NCBI GenBank assembly: GCA_964059195.1
Contig: CAXKWD010000002.1
Coordinates: 169,824,559-169,888,558 of the forward strand
DNA: 64,000 bases
Source: Ectobius pallidus
Taxonomy: Eukaryota; Arthropoda; Insecta; Blattodea; Ectobiidae
Direction of reading: 5' to 3'
Shown: one piece after another, positions 45,978-56,895 of the stretch
How the letters are laid out: each line of letters opens with the position of its first letter
How positions within the stretch are numbered: position 1 is the stretch's first letter
The notes under the pieces: model-generated
Told to the model about the DNA's origin: nothing
Databases searched by the model: none
Seen by the model: the letters and a program-made list of their open reading frames with translations, nothing else
Translations under genes and position numbers: made by a program

Positions 45978-46101
45978 GGGTTATAGTATGAGGGGATTCT
46001 TAATGGTTAGTGCTAGACTTATAGATAAGAGACGTTTAAAGTGGATGTAGATAACTATGTATGTAAAAGTATGTGTAAATAAAATTCTAGAAATTCTAAA
46101 A
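45978..46101 (+). mobile_element. short 5'-truncated retroposed insert with 15-bp duplication
   Basis: The insert ends with GTAAATAAAATTCTAG and a short A tail, and both flanks are AATAACTCCTGAGTG. A 5'-truncated LINE 3' end is the simplest reading. Confidence 0.75.
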
Positions 46102-46542
46102 AATAACTCCTGAGTGAATTTCACAATCTTGCTAATCCCCCTTTAAGAGGACAAAGTGACGTACTGTTAGTCTATTGAATAAACCCATGTCAGAAAACAA
46201 CAGTGATGTATGCTGAGAATTTTTTTCATAGAAAGAATAAGAAAAGAAAAAAATAGCAATTTTTACTGTTATAATTAAACTTGAAAACGAACTATTTTAC
46301 TTTACCCCAAATTCCCCTACATTCTTTCAGCTTATAATTTATTATTATTATTTATTATTCAACTGAGTTAACCCAGCATCACTTGTGGTTAGATTTGATC
46401 TAACATGCATATTATTTAGCCATTAAATACAACTCAAAACACATGGATTAAACTTACAATAAGAATCTATGTAAGAATTTTCACATTTGTAAAAGCAAAT
46501 ACCGGTATTGTTATATTTTCTTTTTTAAAAACACAATAATAA

Positions 46543-46630
46543 TAATAATAATAATAACAAAACCGAAAACAATAAGCCAATAATAATAGCAATAGCAATA
46601 ACAATAATAATAACAATAACAATAATAATT
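46543..46630 (+). repeat. (AATAAC)n low-complexity run
   Basis: Trinucleotide units AAT with AAC and AGC variants. Confidence 0.9.
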
Positions 46631-46908
46631 AATGTCCATTCGAAAAGCTAATTATTTTACATTTTAATGATCTACATTGTATACATCTAATTTGTGTTAT
46701 TATGTTCTTATTATTGGTGGTAATACAAGAGTTCATTTTTTAGTAGTGGTAACCACGCTATAATGATGCCATACAATGGAGACAGGCATTGTTGTTTTAC
46801 CATAGTTGGCCTATCTGCTTCCCCTGCCTCAGAGCACATGAACTTGCCCGCCCCCTCCCACGTACATCCACACTGACAACAATAAGGCTGGGTGCAAGAT
46901 GAGATGCA

Positions 46909-47046
46909 GTGAGGTGAGGTGAGGAGACTCACCATGTGTTTTTGTGGAACTCAGAAATAAATACAACCTGTGTGCGAACATCTGCTGTTGTATTTATTTC
47001 TGTGTTTCACAGAAATTCATGGTGAGTCTCCTCACCTCACCTCAGC
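46909..47046. mobile_element. foldback element
   Basis: GAGGTGAGGTGAGGAGACTC (46911) mirrors GAGTCTCCTCACCTCACCTC (47025-47044); the inner GGAACTCAGAAATAAATACA also pairs with TGTATTTATTTCTGTGTTTC. Arms of about 55 bp, spacer about 20 bp. Confidence 0.8.
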
Positions 47047-47089
47047 AAAGTGCCCTGCCTAAGACAAGCAGTTGGGAGCAAACGGTCAC

Positions 47090-48110
47090 AAAACACAGTT
47101 GTGAACAGAGAAGGTGGTTAAAAAATTCAGTGTGCTAGAGATCGCATGGCATGACAGTGTCATGAAGGATTGCAAGAGGCTTGTGGTGCAGATGCGTTAC
47201 TTTACCAAATGGCAGCAAGTTTGGTAGCAGTCTTCAGACAAGGACGCGAAAGTGTGTTGCACATGCCTTGATCAGGTCACCCACCAATAAGTGACGATAT
47301 GGTACAGACTGTGTCCACATTAGGGGAGACGGATCGGAACATAATGATTCAGGAGTTAGTGCAAAATACCACATTAGCACCTTCGACTGTGCTCCACATT
47401 TTCCACATGAAGGACATCCTAAAAATGATGAAAATTATGTCCAAATGGGGTTCTGCATGAGGTAACAGACATGCAGAAATGGCTACATTACTATGATTCT
47501 TGTACTCACTCGCCGTGCTATGAGCGCGAAGGAGAGGACTTGTTACAGTTCATAATTACCAATGATGATATCTGGGCCAAATCTTATGAACCACAGCTGA
47601 AATACCAAGCAAATGAGTTCGGCAGACCCCACCAATGTCAAGGCAATGCTGATTCTTGCTTATGATTGGGATGATGTGATCTTAAAAGATACCGTCCAGC
47701 CAAGGTAGAATGTTAATGCGGAATACTACAGTTCGTTTTTGCAAAACAATGTGGGAGCAACTCTGAGAAGAAAACGGTGACATTTCATGGATAATCCAAC
47801 CATCATTCTGCAAGACAACGCTAGGGCACATAGAGCAGGAGTTGTGTCTGAACAGTTCAATCGCTAGGGCTGAGAGGTGCTCTGTCATCCTCTGTACTCT
47901 TCAGATTTAAGTCCCTGCGACTTCGATCTAACCCCACAGATGAAGAAGCCACTTCGCAGGATTCTCTTTCATACAGTTGAAGATGTTTTATAGGCAACCG
48001 ACCACTCTCTTCACATCATCAATAGATTAGGCAGTGCTAAAGGGATCCATCAACTTCCTCATCGCTGGGAACATGTTGTACTCAATGGTGGTGATACATC
48101 AAAGGACTAT
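47090..48110 (+). pseudogene. mariner transposase relic
   Basis: Reads LLQFIITNDDIWAKSYEPQL (47540-47600; first Asp block, usually GDETW), MDNPTIILQDNARAHRAGVV (second Asp in LQDN), and VLCHPLYSSDLSPCDFDL (third Asp, CDFD). All three DD34D positions can be located although the frame changes several times. Ends not identified. Confidence 0.82.
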
Positions 48111-48195
48111 AAAACTTAGAACCATGTATGATGCTATGTATGGAGAAATAAAATAGCTGCCAGAAATAAAAAAATTAAATAAAATCCTCGAATTA

Positions 48196-48282
48196 CTATT
48201 ATTATTATTATTATTATTATGTTGATGATGACTGAGTCTGAATAGGCAAGGAGAGCAGATGTCCAGGTGAATTCGTGTAACA
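48196..48282 (+). repeat. (ATT)n plus GTTGATGATGACTGAGTCTG unit, copy 1
   Basis: ATT run at 48196-48220 followed by GTTGATGATGACTGAGTCTG and AGCAGATGTCCAGGTGAATT. The same order occurs at 48753-48833. Confidence 0.8.
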
Positions 48283-48727
48283 AGCCATCTTCTAATTACC
48301 ATAACTTGCATACTATAAACTGTTTACAAATTGTGTGTTACTTTCGGACATTGTCATTGTCCTGATTAGGATACTTTGAATCACAGAGTGCAGGTTGTGC
48401 TTCTGAAACAACCTCACCACCAGGGTAATTGAACAACAGAATATGATTGTAATTACATTTGTGGAGCATGATGCCCCCAGACCAAGTGCTTTATGATATA
48501 CATGAATGGCTACACGACACTTTACAAATTCCACATTATGACATTGCTGCCTTACAACTTAACTGCATTACATGACAATTTATATTAAGTGCAAGACTGC
48601 TACTACAGTGGACAAGATATTACAAGATACTAAAGGCGAGTTCTATTTCTTACATGAAGGAGGCCCCTATAGTAGTTTGACTATTGACTGGGCAGGCATG
48701 GGGATTTGTTGTGTTAAAGTCATTGCG

Positions 48728-48833
48728 GATTTGTTGTTGTTGTTGTTGTTCTTATTATTATTATTATTATTATTATGTTGATGATGACTGAGTCTGAATA
48801 AGCAAGGAGAGCAGGTGAATTTGCATAACGCTA
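48728..48833 (+). repeat. (GTT)n(ATT)n plus the same unit, copy 2
   Basis: (GTT)5-6 and (ATT)n, then GTTGATGATGACTGAGTCTG and AAGCAAGGAGAGCAGGTGAA. Closely matches copy 1 with an 8-base loss. Confidence 0.8.
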
Positions 48834-48834
48834 A

Positions 48835-51050
48835 CAGAAGTTCTCAATCATAACATTGGCCTTAATCTGGAATCATAAGGACACGTACTGGATATTACAG
48901 ATGATGTTTGGAATGGACAATTCTGTTACACAGTTCCTAATGGTGTCCTCACAGTAAAGATTGCTTTAAAAAAGCATATCCCATCTTATAAAAATATTGC
49001 TGGACGCAGAGTAGTAATTACATATACGCTGGAAAGTCAATTACATGTGCTCTACGTCATGTTACAGGCCACCTACATACTAACTGCCCCAAGCAACGTA
49101 AGTACAGTGGACTCTTAGTAATTCGAACCCCAAGGGGAATCAGAAAAAAATCAAAATATCCAAATTTCGAATTAACCAAAACTGTGACTTTTTAAACGAA
49201 AATGCCGTAAGAATTTTAAAAATAAACCCATTGCAATAAATAATAATTATTGTATAGTGAATCTTACCTATGACTGCCATCCTGTTGTTAGGATGTTAAA
49301 TGAAACCATTTTTTTTTCCACACTAAAACCGTAACCCTAAATTTAATAAAGGAACTGGAGTATGCTCTACGCTTTGACATTTTCAAACACAGTCAAACTT
49401 GGAGGATATAATGAACACTAAAATTTTCACAGAAGTGTTGAATCCCTCCAAGACTGTAGCGGACAGGGTGAACTTCGCATTCCATTGAACACCTATTCAG
49501 CAGGAGGAAGATAACGGTGGTTAAAAATAACTTTAGTACGGTACCTGCTAGCTGCTACCGACTAGGGTTCTTCAGCGAAATAGAGAATTCTTGTGGAATT
49601 CCAGGAAGCAATGAACTCATGGAATCCTTACAACATTAACTTGAGACAAATTTTGGCTTCGATTTATCCAAATTAAGCTTCAAAAATTCGAATTAATTGC
49701 AATTTTTTAACATATATTTATATAGGAATTTCAAGGGGAATGAGTATTTATTCAAATTATCCAACGTCGAATTAACCAAATTCGACTGTACAATCCGCAT
49801 ATTTTTGACACCCAAACATGGACCCTGCTGGCCCATCGGCCACTTATACAACCATTGACCAGTATAACTTTCCCCCGCTACCTGTAGTCCTTATATGCCC
49901 AACCTGATGGCTACTATACCAGACATCCCTGCTGCAACCAATGTGATTCCTGCTACAAAAGTCACTCCAGATCTGGTCAACCCAATGCCTGTGACTTCAA
50001 ATATTGCTACCATGGATAACCTAATGGATACTACACAGGATGTTCCTGGGAATCCACCCGATTCAGCTATAGTGCTGGAAGCAGATGTTATTAACAGTCT
50101 GTACTTTCCATCTCCCATTCAATCCATTGTCATTCCATTTCCTCCGGATATTACTACAGTGGACCCTGTGGTATGCCCAGCCTTCGGCCTTGCACAAGGA
50201 ACATTGATTTCAATCGAACAGGATGGTTCCAGTTCTGAAACAACTGTGATGTGTGATAGTGAAAACTAAGAGACTATACCACCTGATGGGACTGGCCCCT
50301 TCCCACCGATGGCATCCGTAACTGCTTCATCCACCATACCAATGACTCTGGATAAACACATGGATCTAGACTTCACTGGTTTCTTGAATGGTATAGTGGT
50401 GCGCCCATACCACAAACGCTCTACGAGTCTCAGCAATGACCACGAGGCTTGGAAATAGGTAGAAAACAATACCCAGAACTTAACCACTTTCCAACTGGCC
50501 TTTTTCTCACTTGTGATGATCTGATTGATCACTTCTGCGACAATTAATGTTAATGGATTATGCAATTGAGTTGGTCAGGTACTCCTCCGTGACTTTCACC
50601 ATGAGAATGGTATTAAAATTTGCTTTTTACAGGAGGTGAACTTGTCTAATTTGGATTTTATATATGGTTATGATGGTTGTGAGAAATGTAGCACTTGCTA
50701 ATGTGTATTGTCAAGCCCTACATAGCTTTGACTGGCATCCCTCAGGACACATTCTCTCTGTGTTATATGGTTCAGCAGTGGTTACTAATGCTTGTGGACC
50801 CTCTGACTCACAGCAGAAGAAAGAACAAGAAAATTTAAGGCCTCTCACAATTTCCTGTGGTGTATTCTGAATCGATTGGCTCTGTCTGGTAGGCTACATT
50901 GATTAAACTTATTTGGAATTTATACTCCAAGGCTCACTCCCGTGTTCTCAACAGCGGCTTCATAAGATCATGATTCTATATAGGTATCTCGGTTCGCGAA
51001 GGTTGTCCCCTTTCAATGTTCCTTTTTGTATTAAGCCTTAAACCTACGGT
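48835..51050 (+). pseudogene. LINE with ORF1 and fragments of ORF2 (I/Jockey-like)
   Basis: ORF1: VLTVKIALKKHIPSY, GRRVVITY and a zinc knuckle TCALRHVTGHLHTNCPKQR (about 49040-49095). After the pogo-like MITE it continues with an acidic Pro-rich segment (49895-50267). ORF2 pieces: endonuclease start TINVNGL...ICFLQEVN (about 50545-50645), then after a large deletion the RT block VSRFAKVVPFQCSF (near 50990). Most of the RT is absent. Confidence 0.68.
49105..49788. mobile_element. pogo-like MITE inside LINE ORF1
   Basis: TA at 49103-49104 and 49789-49790. Ends CAGTGGACTCTTAGTAATTC and, reversed, CAGTCGAATTTGGTTAATTC. CAGT ends plus TA fit pogo/Tigger. AATTCGAA words repeat throughout. ORF1 resumes after it. 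Confidence 0.82.
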
Positions 51051-51485
51051 GATGGGTGCACCGTATGGGTGCTTTGAAGATCTTAAAGGTTGAGGACGAT
51101 GTTATTAAGAGAAAAGTGTGCGAAGCTTGGAATATCGGATGTAATAAAGATTTCGTTTTGAACCGATTTGACGGTGACTTGGGAGATGAGTGGTTGGGGA
51201 TCATTAAGAGAACAAAAAAGAATACACATGTTATACACTTTCCTCTTCCCCATGTGGATGTTATAGAAGAGTCCCCGTATGAAATACCTGTGGATTGGAT
51301 TAATAAGCATTTTCGTAATACCAATTTTTTGTCCCTTTCTAATTGTGCGCATTCCACTTACAACGGAAGTGTTTCTTATGACACGGACAATTGAGAGTTT
51401 TTCTCTTCTTGTAAACAGTCACCTGAAGAAGGTCTTATGTTTTGACCGAAACGTTGTGTGTTAATTACAAATAAATATCCACTTT
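51050..51485 (+). mobile_element. unclassified repeat with hammerhead-like 3' motif
   Basis: A 112-codon frame (51056-51394) without recognised domain, containing IPVDWINKHFRNTNFLSLS. After the stop comes CACCTGAAGAAGGTCTTATG and GACCGAAACGTTGTG (51420-51460), where CTGAAGA and GAAA flank a GGTC/GACC stem. Related to 34955-35230. Confidence 0.5.
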
Positions 51486-51984
51486 AAACAATTTTTCTTT
51501 AATTTTGTGTAAATATATTAATCAGTGGAAATCTGGACCATTATGACAGATTATTTAGTTAATTTTATTTTGACTTTTTTCAAATACCGGTATACATCAG
51601 AATCATTCAATATCCATTGAAATTGTTGAACGTTTAAATATTTCATCTATCATTAGAACTAATAATGTAAATCTTGTGTTGTTTTAACATTGTTTTAAAA
51701 TTTTGCTATGGAACTGTAAATGTGTACTTTACATCTTTATTTGTAACCATTTGACGAGTCCCATAATATGGATAATATGTCTAGTTCGACTAAATAAAAA
51801 TCTACTTTGATAATACATCTTGAAATTGCCTGCTTATTTTCCCAAAATATATTGCCATAAATTAAAGCTAGTGTGGAGGAATTGTCAGATATAATAGGTT
51901 TCAGTTTCATCCTCTGGATCATTACAAAATGATATGGGACACAATTTGATGGAGTTATACAATAAGTACAGTTAAAATGGACAA

Positions 51985-52340
51985 CAAAATACAATACAAT
52001 ACAATGCAAATGAATAAAACATAGATGATTACAATACAATACAATACAAATGAATAAAACATAGATGATTACAATGAAAATTATTAATTACTACAGGATT
52101 TAGCTTGCTTACATTAACTGATGATCATAGACTATGAACGGAGTTGTTTAGTTAAAATGTTGAGTCTAAGTAATCTTTAATACTAAGGAACTTGCCATTC
52201 AGGAGTATATCTTTTAGTTTTCCCTTAAAAGTTTTGATAACCTGTAAACGTAACTTGTACCTACCTGTTCATAGTTTTTGAGTATATGTTCCTTAAAGGC
52301 CTATAATTTTATCATAATTGAATAATGTCATGATGTTCCT
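51985..52340 (-). mobile_element. possible LINE 3' end on the minus strand
   Basis: Minus reads FKGKLKDILLNGKFLSIKDY, which resembles the last residues of jockey-like ORF2, followed by a (TTGTA)n tail at 51987-52075 where a 48-bp unit is tandemly repeated. Weak. Confidence 0.4.
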
Positions 52341-52471
52341 TATATCTATAACTGCACATCCCCTTGAGACTTAACAGCCTGCTCCATGTGATTTTAAACT
52401 AGATTTCTACGGTGTTTAGACTTAAAAGAAGAGTAGGCCTATTGAATAATGGTAATGGAAGGGCTTTTTAC

Positions 52472-52697
52472 CTTTCATCACTTCTTTCCCTTCCACGAGG
52501 AAGTGGAGGGTGGTGATCCATGCGTTGTCTTTCGTGTGGTAAAGGAGGAGGTCGGCCTCTTTCCGCATGACTCCGTGGAACGCCTCGGGGATCGTAATGA
52601 ACCCCACCAGGTGGATGATGTCCTCTGGCTCCTCTTCGACCATCCAAGTAATCATCTTCACTGAAGTTACCTTCACTGGCTGAATCTTTGGTGATTT
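52472..52697 (-). CDS. Rbp: RIM-binding protein exon: Arg/His/Pro-rich linker before SH3-II
   Basis: Acceptor GTTTCAG, entry with two bases of a codon, exit with two bases before GTAAAA. Reads ITKDSASEGNFSEDDYLDGR, HHPPGGVHYDPRGVPRSHAE and RGRPPPLPHERQRMDHHPPL. No domain, but the phase matches the exon at 39925-40201, composition is that of the Rbp linker, and GC content exceeds the flanks. SEDDYLDG with the following RGARG is a plausible low-complexity linker. The preceding exons with FN3 domains are not in the window. Confidence 0.85.
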
Positions 52698-53094
52698 CTG
52701 AAACACGTGATAGCACAACAGTTGCATACCAGACACTGAAACTCACTCCAAACGGTAATGAGTTCCTTCACACTTATCACTATCAAAGTTAGAATATTTA
52801 AAGAAAGTTATTAAGAAGAGCAACAATATTATCTATTAAAGCATGTTAACTACTTAAAACTGTTTTTTTCACAGAGTGTTCATTATCATTCTCATAAAGA
52901 AGGAATATTTGAAAAAATGAAGAAATCATGCGTTCAAAAATACAGTACAATATATGCATGTGAATATATGCATGTCATCATTTTGGCAGGTTTTCTAGAC
53001 ACTAAAATTCTCAAGATATGCAGGCAAATAATCTAGAAGGATTTAACAGGCATAAAGAATAGGCACTATAGACTACAAAAAGGCTCTGAAGAAA

Positions 53095-53245
53095 GCTTTT
53101 ATAAGGCCCTGGCAACTTATTGAATAAACAATTTTTTTAGCTCATTTTACCGGAAATTAAGTGAAAATAGCATTGGTGAATTGCCTTGTTGTAGAGCTGC
53201 AGCCAGGTGTATTATTGCCATGACGTCACTATGGTGGATGCAGTA
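53095..53245 (+). repeat. diverged repeat, plus copy (CRE-like site)
   Basis: AAGGCCCTGGCAACTT at 53103 and GACGTCACTATGGTGGATG at 53222-53240 recur in the reverse orientation at 56725-56895 with about the same spacing. Confidence 0.6.
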
Positions 53246-53344
53246 TTTTCCTCCTACTGGTGCCACGTGTATTGAAGTAGTACAATGCAGTTTTTGTCAA
53301 TATTAGAATGATTGTTCTTCAGTCGAGTCATGTTAACAATTCAA

Positions 53345-54165
53345 CCAAAGGCGTAATGAGGGGGGGTTTTGGTGGTTTGAACCTCCCCCCCATTGATTAA
53401 AAAAAGGAAAATTGTACAATTTATTTCATTATTGTGATATATCACCTTTTTTAAAAATCTGCTTATAAATTACTTAATATGAGTATAAAGCATGGGAAGC
53501 TTAAAACTCGTTATTGTGCACAAACGATGAGGGGGAGAGAATATGCCCGCTTTGTGGGGCAGGAGAAACTTCACACCATATTTTGGCAGAGTGTACATTC
53601 ACGGAAACACTGAGGCAACAGCATCTACCAGAATCTTTCACTGCTTCTTGTAGAGGTCAACTGTTCACATACGATCTGCTACTTAACACTAGATTTTTTG
53701 GGGGGTGGGGAAATTTATGTCCAAAGTGAGGCAGCTTAGGATGGAACTGGCCGAGGGAGTGGGACCGAGGGAGTAAGGGGAGTACTCCGATGGGGTAGAC
53801 GGCTGTATATAGAATAATATGTAAAATATATTTGGTTGGTGTGTTTAAGGGTATTGCTGGTGTATGTGCAATTTTTTGGTGAGGAGTGTGTGTGTGTGTG
53901 TGGTGTTTTGTTTGTATATTTACTAGTGTTTAACTGTTTGTGTGTATTTTTTAGTTTTACTTTAGGATACATTTTTGCTTGTGCACAGTTAAAGCATGGA
54001 CATCCTAAGGGCTCATGCAACGAATAATATAAAAAGATAGTTTTTCTTGTTAACAATAAAAGCACTTCATTCATTCATTCATCTTAATTTTTTTAAATTT
54101 TCCGGGGGAGGAGCCCCCAAACCCCCCTCCCCCTGGAGGGTATTTCATACCCCCCAGACCCCAGA
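53345..54165 (+). mobile_element. G/C-run element split by a LINE 3' end
   Basis: GAGGGGGGGTTTTGGTGGTT...CCTCCCCCCCATTGATT at the left and GGGGGAGGAGCCCCCAAACC...CCCCCCAGACCCC at the right frame the LINE piece between them. Confidence 0.4.
53505..54088 (+). pseudogene. LINE ORF2 C-terminus and 3' tail
   Basis: Reads GERICPLCGAGETSHHILAE and CTFTETLRQQHLPESF: the CPLC...H...C zinc motif at the end of R1/LOA-type ORF2. A non-coding segment follows, with AATAAAAGC and an (ATTC)n tail at 54067-54084. Confidence 0.68.
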
Positions 54166-54440
54166 TGTTATATGGTTGGCCTGGTTACTCCTATGAATCC
54201 AACAATGCTGCATTCTGTTGTATATGGTTGCAATAATTCAATAAAGTCGACAGTTTCCAAGGAAAAGGATATTGGTTTCCATAGGTTTCCAAAATGTAAG
54301 AAATCTCCTGAAAGGTTTTCTGCATTGATAAAAAAAATCAATTGTGCCATTTTGTACCATCCCAACACAGTTTTGTATGTTCTCAACATTTCACAGAGGA
54401 ACACTATGAACTTAGTTCCAAGTATAAGCCTCCTCTAAGC
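54165..54440 (+). pseudogene. THAP-type zinc finger relic
   Basis: Frame from 54172 reads VVYGCNNSIKSTV, DIGFHRFPK and then, after a +1 change near 54380, HFTEEHYELSSKYKPPL. The THAP domain pattern C-x-C (first Cys lost), then GFHRFPK, and finally C-HF is recognisable. THAP fingers occur in P-element-type transposases and host factors. The frameshift and missing Cys show decay. Confidence 0.65.
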
Positions 54441-54449
54441 ATTTCACTC

Positions 54450-54567
54450 TAGTATAAAACTATATAACAGTCTTTCTAATCAGTTTAAATTATTACAACA
54501 AAAACATACATTTAAATCCTCTCTTAGGGCATACTTGTTTGACCACTGCTTTTATTCCATTGAAGAA
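54450..54567 (+). pseudogene. LINE ORF2 extreme C-terminus
   Basis: LYNSLSNQFKLLQQKTY and SSLRAYLFDHCFYSIEE, the usual last block of jockey/CR1-like ORF2. The tail abuts the RTE copy below. Confidence 0.55.
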
Positions 54568-54571
54568 TGAA

Positions 54572-56210
54572 TTAATTAATTAATTTAGCCGATAAGATCC
54601 CATGAAGGGCAATGGCCTCCTATCTAAGGGAAAGCTCGTTCAATGTCCTCATGTCCGCATATTTGATAGTCACTACACTTAAAAGATTTGGAACTAAGTA
54701 ATCAGTCTTGGATGTAACTATGACTAGGTTGGTATTAGTTTCTTTCATTTGTCTCGGCTTCTTGCTGTCCTGGACCAGTGTACCCCTGCGATGTTCGTAA
54801 ATGTATCTGTCCATCTTGTAGCCGGTCTGCCTCGCAGTCATTTTCCAATGCGCAGGTCCCACATTGTTGTTATCTGTGCCCATCTGCCGTTATGTAGTCG
54901 TGCCAGGTGACCTCCCCATTTCCACTTCAGGGTTGCCGCTCGCTGGGCTACGTCAGCTGTTTTTGCCAAAGTTCTTATCCTGATGTTTGGGATCTTATCT
55001 CTCAGAGATATGCCTAAGATTTTATGTTCAAATTTCCGTTGGCAAACCTGGATCTTTTTCTTCTGTGTTTCTGTTAGCTTCCAGGTTTGGCACCTGTTCG
55101 GTAGTGCTGGAAAGATACAGGATTCTAGTGCTTCAAATCTTAGCTTTCGGTTTAGGTTTTTGTCTAGTAGGATACGTTTTAGTGACCAAAATTTTCTCCA
55201 AGCTATGGCAATTCTCCTTTTCAGCTCTTTTTCCATGGTCTGCTCAAAAGAGACTAGCTGTCCCAGATAGATGTATTCTGAAACATACTGTAGTTGTGTT
55301 GCGTTCACTGTTATTGGTAAAGGATGTCGGTTGGTCATAACCTGGGTTTTGTTCATTCATTGTTAGTCTTGTATCTTTGCTCGAGTTGCTGAGGTCTTGT
55401 AGGTCGTTAGGCTTGCTTGCAAATAGGACTACATCGTCAGTGAATCTCAGATTTTTCAGTCTGTTGCCATCTATGTTAATCCCATATTTTCCCTTCCAAT
55501 TCAGATTTTGAAATATGTCTTTCAGTAGGCTTGTGAACAGTTTAGGTGAGATTGGGTCTCCTTGTCTCACACCTCTTTCAAGCTTGAATGTTGGACCTTC
55601 TCTTTCTGCTTATTTTGGCTTGAGCTTCATTGTACAAGTTTTTCAGAATTTGTATGTATTTATGTTTGATTCCTTGTCTTTTTAGTGCTTGGAGTACACT
55701 TACATGTTCCACCATGTCAAAAGCTTTCTTGTAGTCCACAAAGGCCAAATATAAGGGAAGTGTAAATTCTTCTGCCTTTTCCATTATTTGGGTTACTGTC
55801 AGCAGGTGGTCAACCGTGCTATACCCTGATTAGAATCCTGCTTGGTCCTGTGATTGATTTTCATCTAGTTTCTTTGTGATTTGTGTTGTGATTATTTTGG
55901 AGAAAAGTTAGAAGACATTGCACATCAAACTTATAGGTCTGTAGTTTTGTAGGTCGTCTTTGGCACCTTTTTTGTGTAGCAGAATTATCTTGTTCAGTTT
56001 CCACTGGCTTGGTATCTCCTCCATGTGAAGGATTGTGTTGAAGATCGTGGTTAATGGCTCTAAGAGGTGATCTAGCCCCAGTTTCAGGTACTCATTGTAG
56101 ATGTGGTCCTCGCCCGGGGACTTCCCTGCTTTTAGTTCCTCTATGGCCACTCTGACTTCGCTCTGTATAGCCTAATGGTAGGGACTTGGTCGTTGATGTC
56201 TCCCACCTAT
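54572..56210 (-). pseudogene. RTE-clade LINE, minus strand
   Basis: From high to low coordinate: VAIEELKAGKSPGEDHIYNE, KIILLHKKGAKDDLQNYRPI, LAFVDYKKAFDMVEHVSVLQ (catalytic Asp of the first RT block), RQGDPISPKLFTSLLKD, LRFTDDVVLFA (the catalytic box reads TDD where active copies have ADD), SEYIYLGQLVSFEQTMEKEL, WGGHLARLHNGRWAQ. At least five frame breaks. The 3' end has GGCAATGGCCTCC and an (AATT)n tail at 54572-54592 as in the plus copy at 5107-6291. Longer than that copy by about 190 codons at the N-terminal side but more decayed. Confidence 0.88.
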
Positions 56211-56215
56211 CCATA

Positions 56216-56420
56216 AATATATTACCCAATTAATAACACAACTTAATCTAACTCTGTATATAAAATTGATTCTTTTATTAATTTTATTCCAGTATAAAGT
56301 CTTAGTTATATTTTGCCCAGTTTAGTTTAAATGTTTCTGACTTATCCAATATCAATTGTACTTTGTACATTAATGATGTTACTGGATCAATAAAGTATTA
56401 TTATTATTATTATTATAAAC
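56216..56420 (+). repeat. LINE 3' non-coding tail with (ATT)n
   Basis: ACTGGATCAATAAAGTATTA followed by ATT units to 56417. No coding part. Confidence 0.5.
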
Positions 56421-56724
56421 CTGAAACATGTGTTAAAAGAACGGGGACAGCAGAATCAAGTATTCTGAATATATTCTAAAAATTCATGTTCCATACATTT
56501 TTATGCAAAGCAAATTAGGCTAGTTCTTAGAAAAATATAGCCTGCGTATTAAAGTTAAACATTACACATAAATCTCTTTATTATTCTTGTAAAGCTTATA
56601 AAAAATAACATCACTTTATCACTTTATTTATGTTATTGTATTTATTTCATTGTGGTTCGAACTAATATGGTCTTGTTAAGACTGCTGTTTAACATGCATG
56701 GTATTTGCTGTGTTATCACGTTCA

Positions 56725-56895
56725 TCCATCCACCATAGTGACGTCCCGCACTCTTAAACCTTAAAAGGTTATTGCTTTGAAACAGATTGAATGTTCTTAC
56801 CGTACCATGATTTCAGCATTCAATTACGCTTGATCCATACTAGGGAAACAATACATATCTCAAAAACCTATATTTTAAGTTTACAGGGCCTTTAA
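56725..56895 (-). repeat. diverged repeat, minus copy
   Basis: Reverse complement reads AAAGGCCCTGTAAACTT and GACGTCACTATGGTGGATG in the same order as 53095-53245. Confidence 0.6.

Larger units (their letters stand above)
45230..46900. other. AT-rich stretch with a small retroposed insert and simple repeats
   Basis: No gene. 45978-46101 is flanked by the perfect 15-bp duplication AATAACTCCTGAGTG (45963-45977 and 46102-46116). 46543-46630 is an imperfect (AAT/AAC/AGC)n run. Confidence 0.6.
40202..52471 (-). other. Rbp intron (12.3 kb) with nested elements
   Basis: Bounded by GTAAAA at 52471 and CACAG at 40202. Contains the LINE relic with its insertions, a mariner relic, the LINE with the pogo-like MITE and other repeats, each listed separately. 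Confidence 0.85.

Noticed and set aside
52449..52664. plus-strand 71-codon frame
   Set aside because: Antisense shadow of the Rbp exon at 52472-52697.
53736..54074. minus-strand 112-codon frame
   Set aside because: Shadow of the LINE 3' non-coding region with its GT-rich run.
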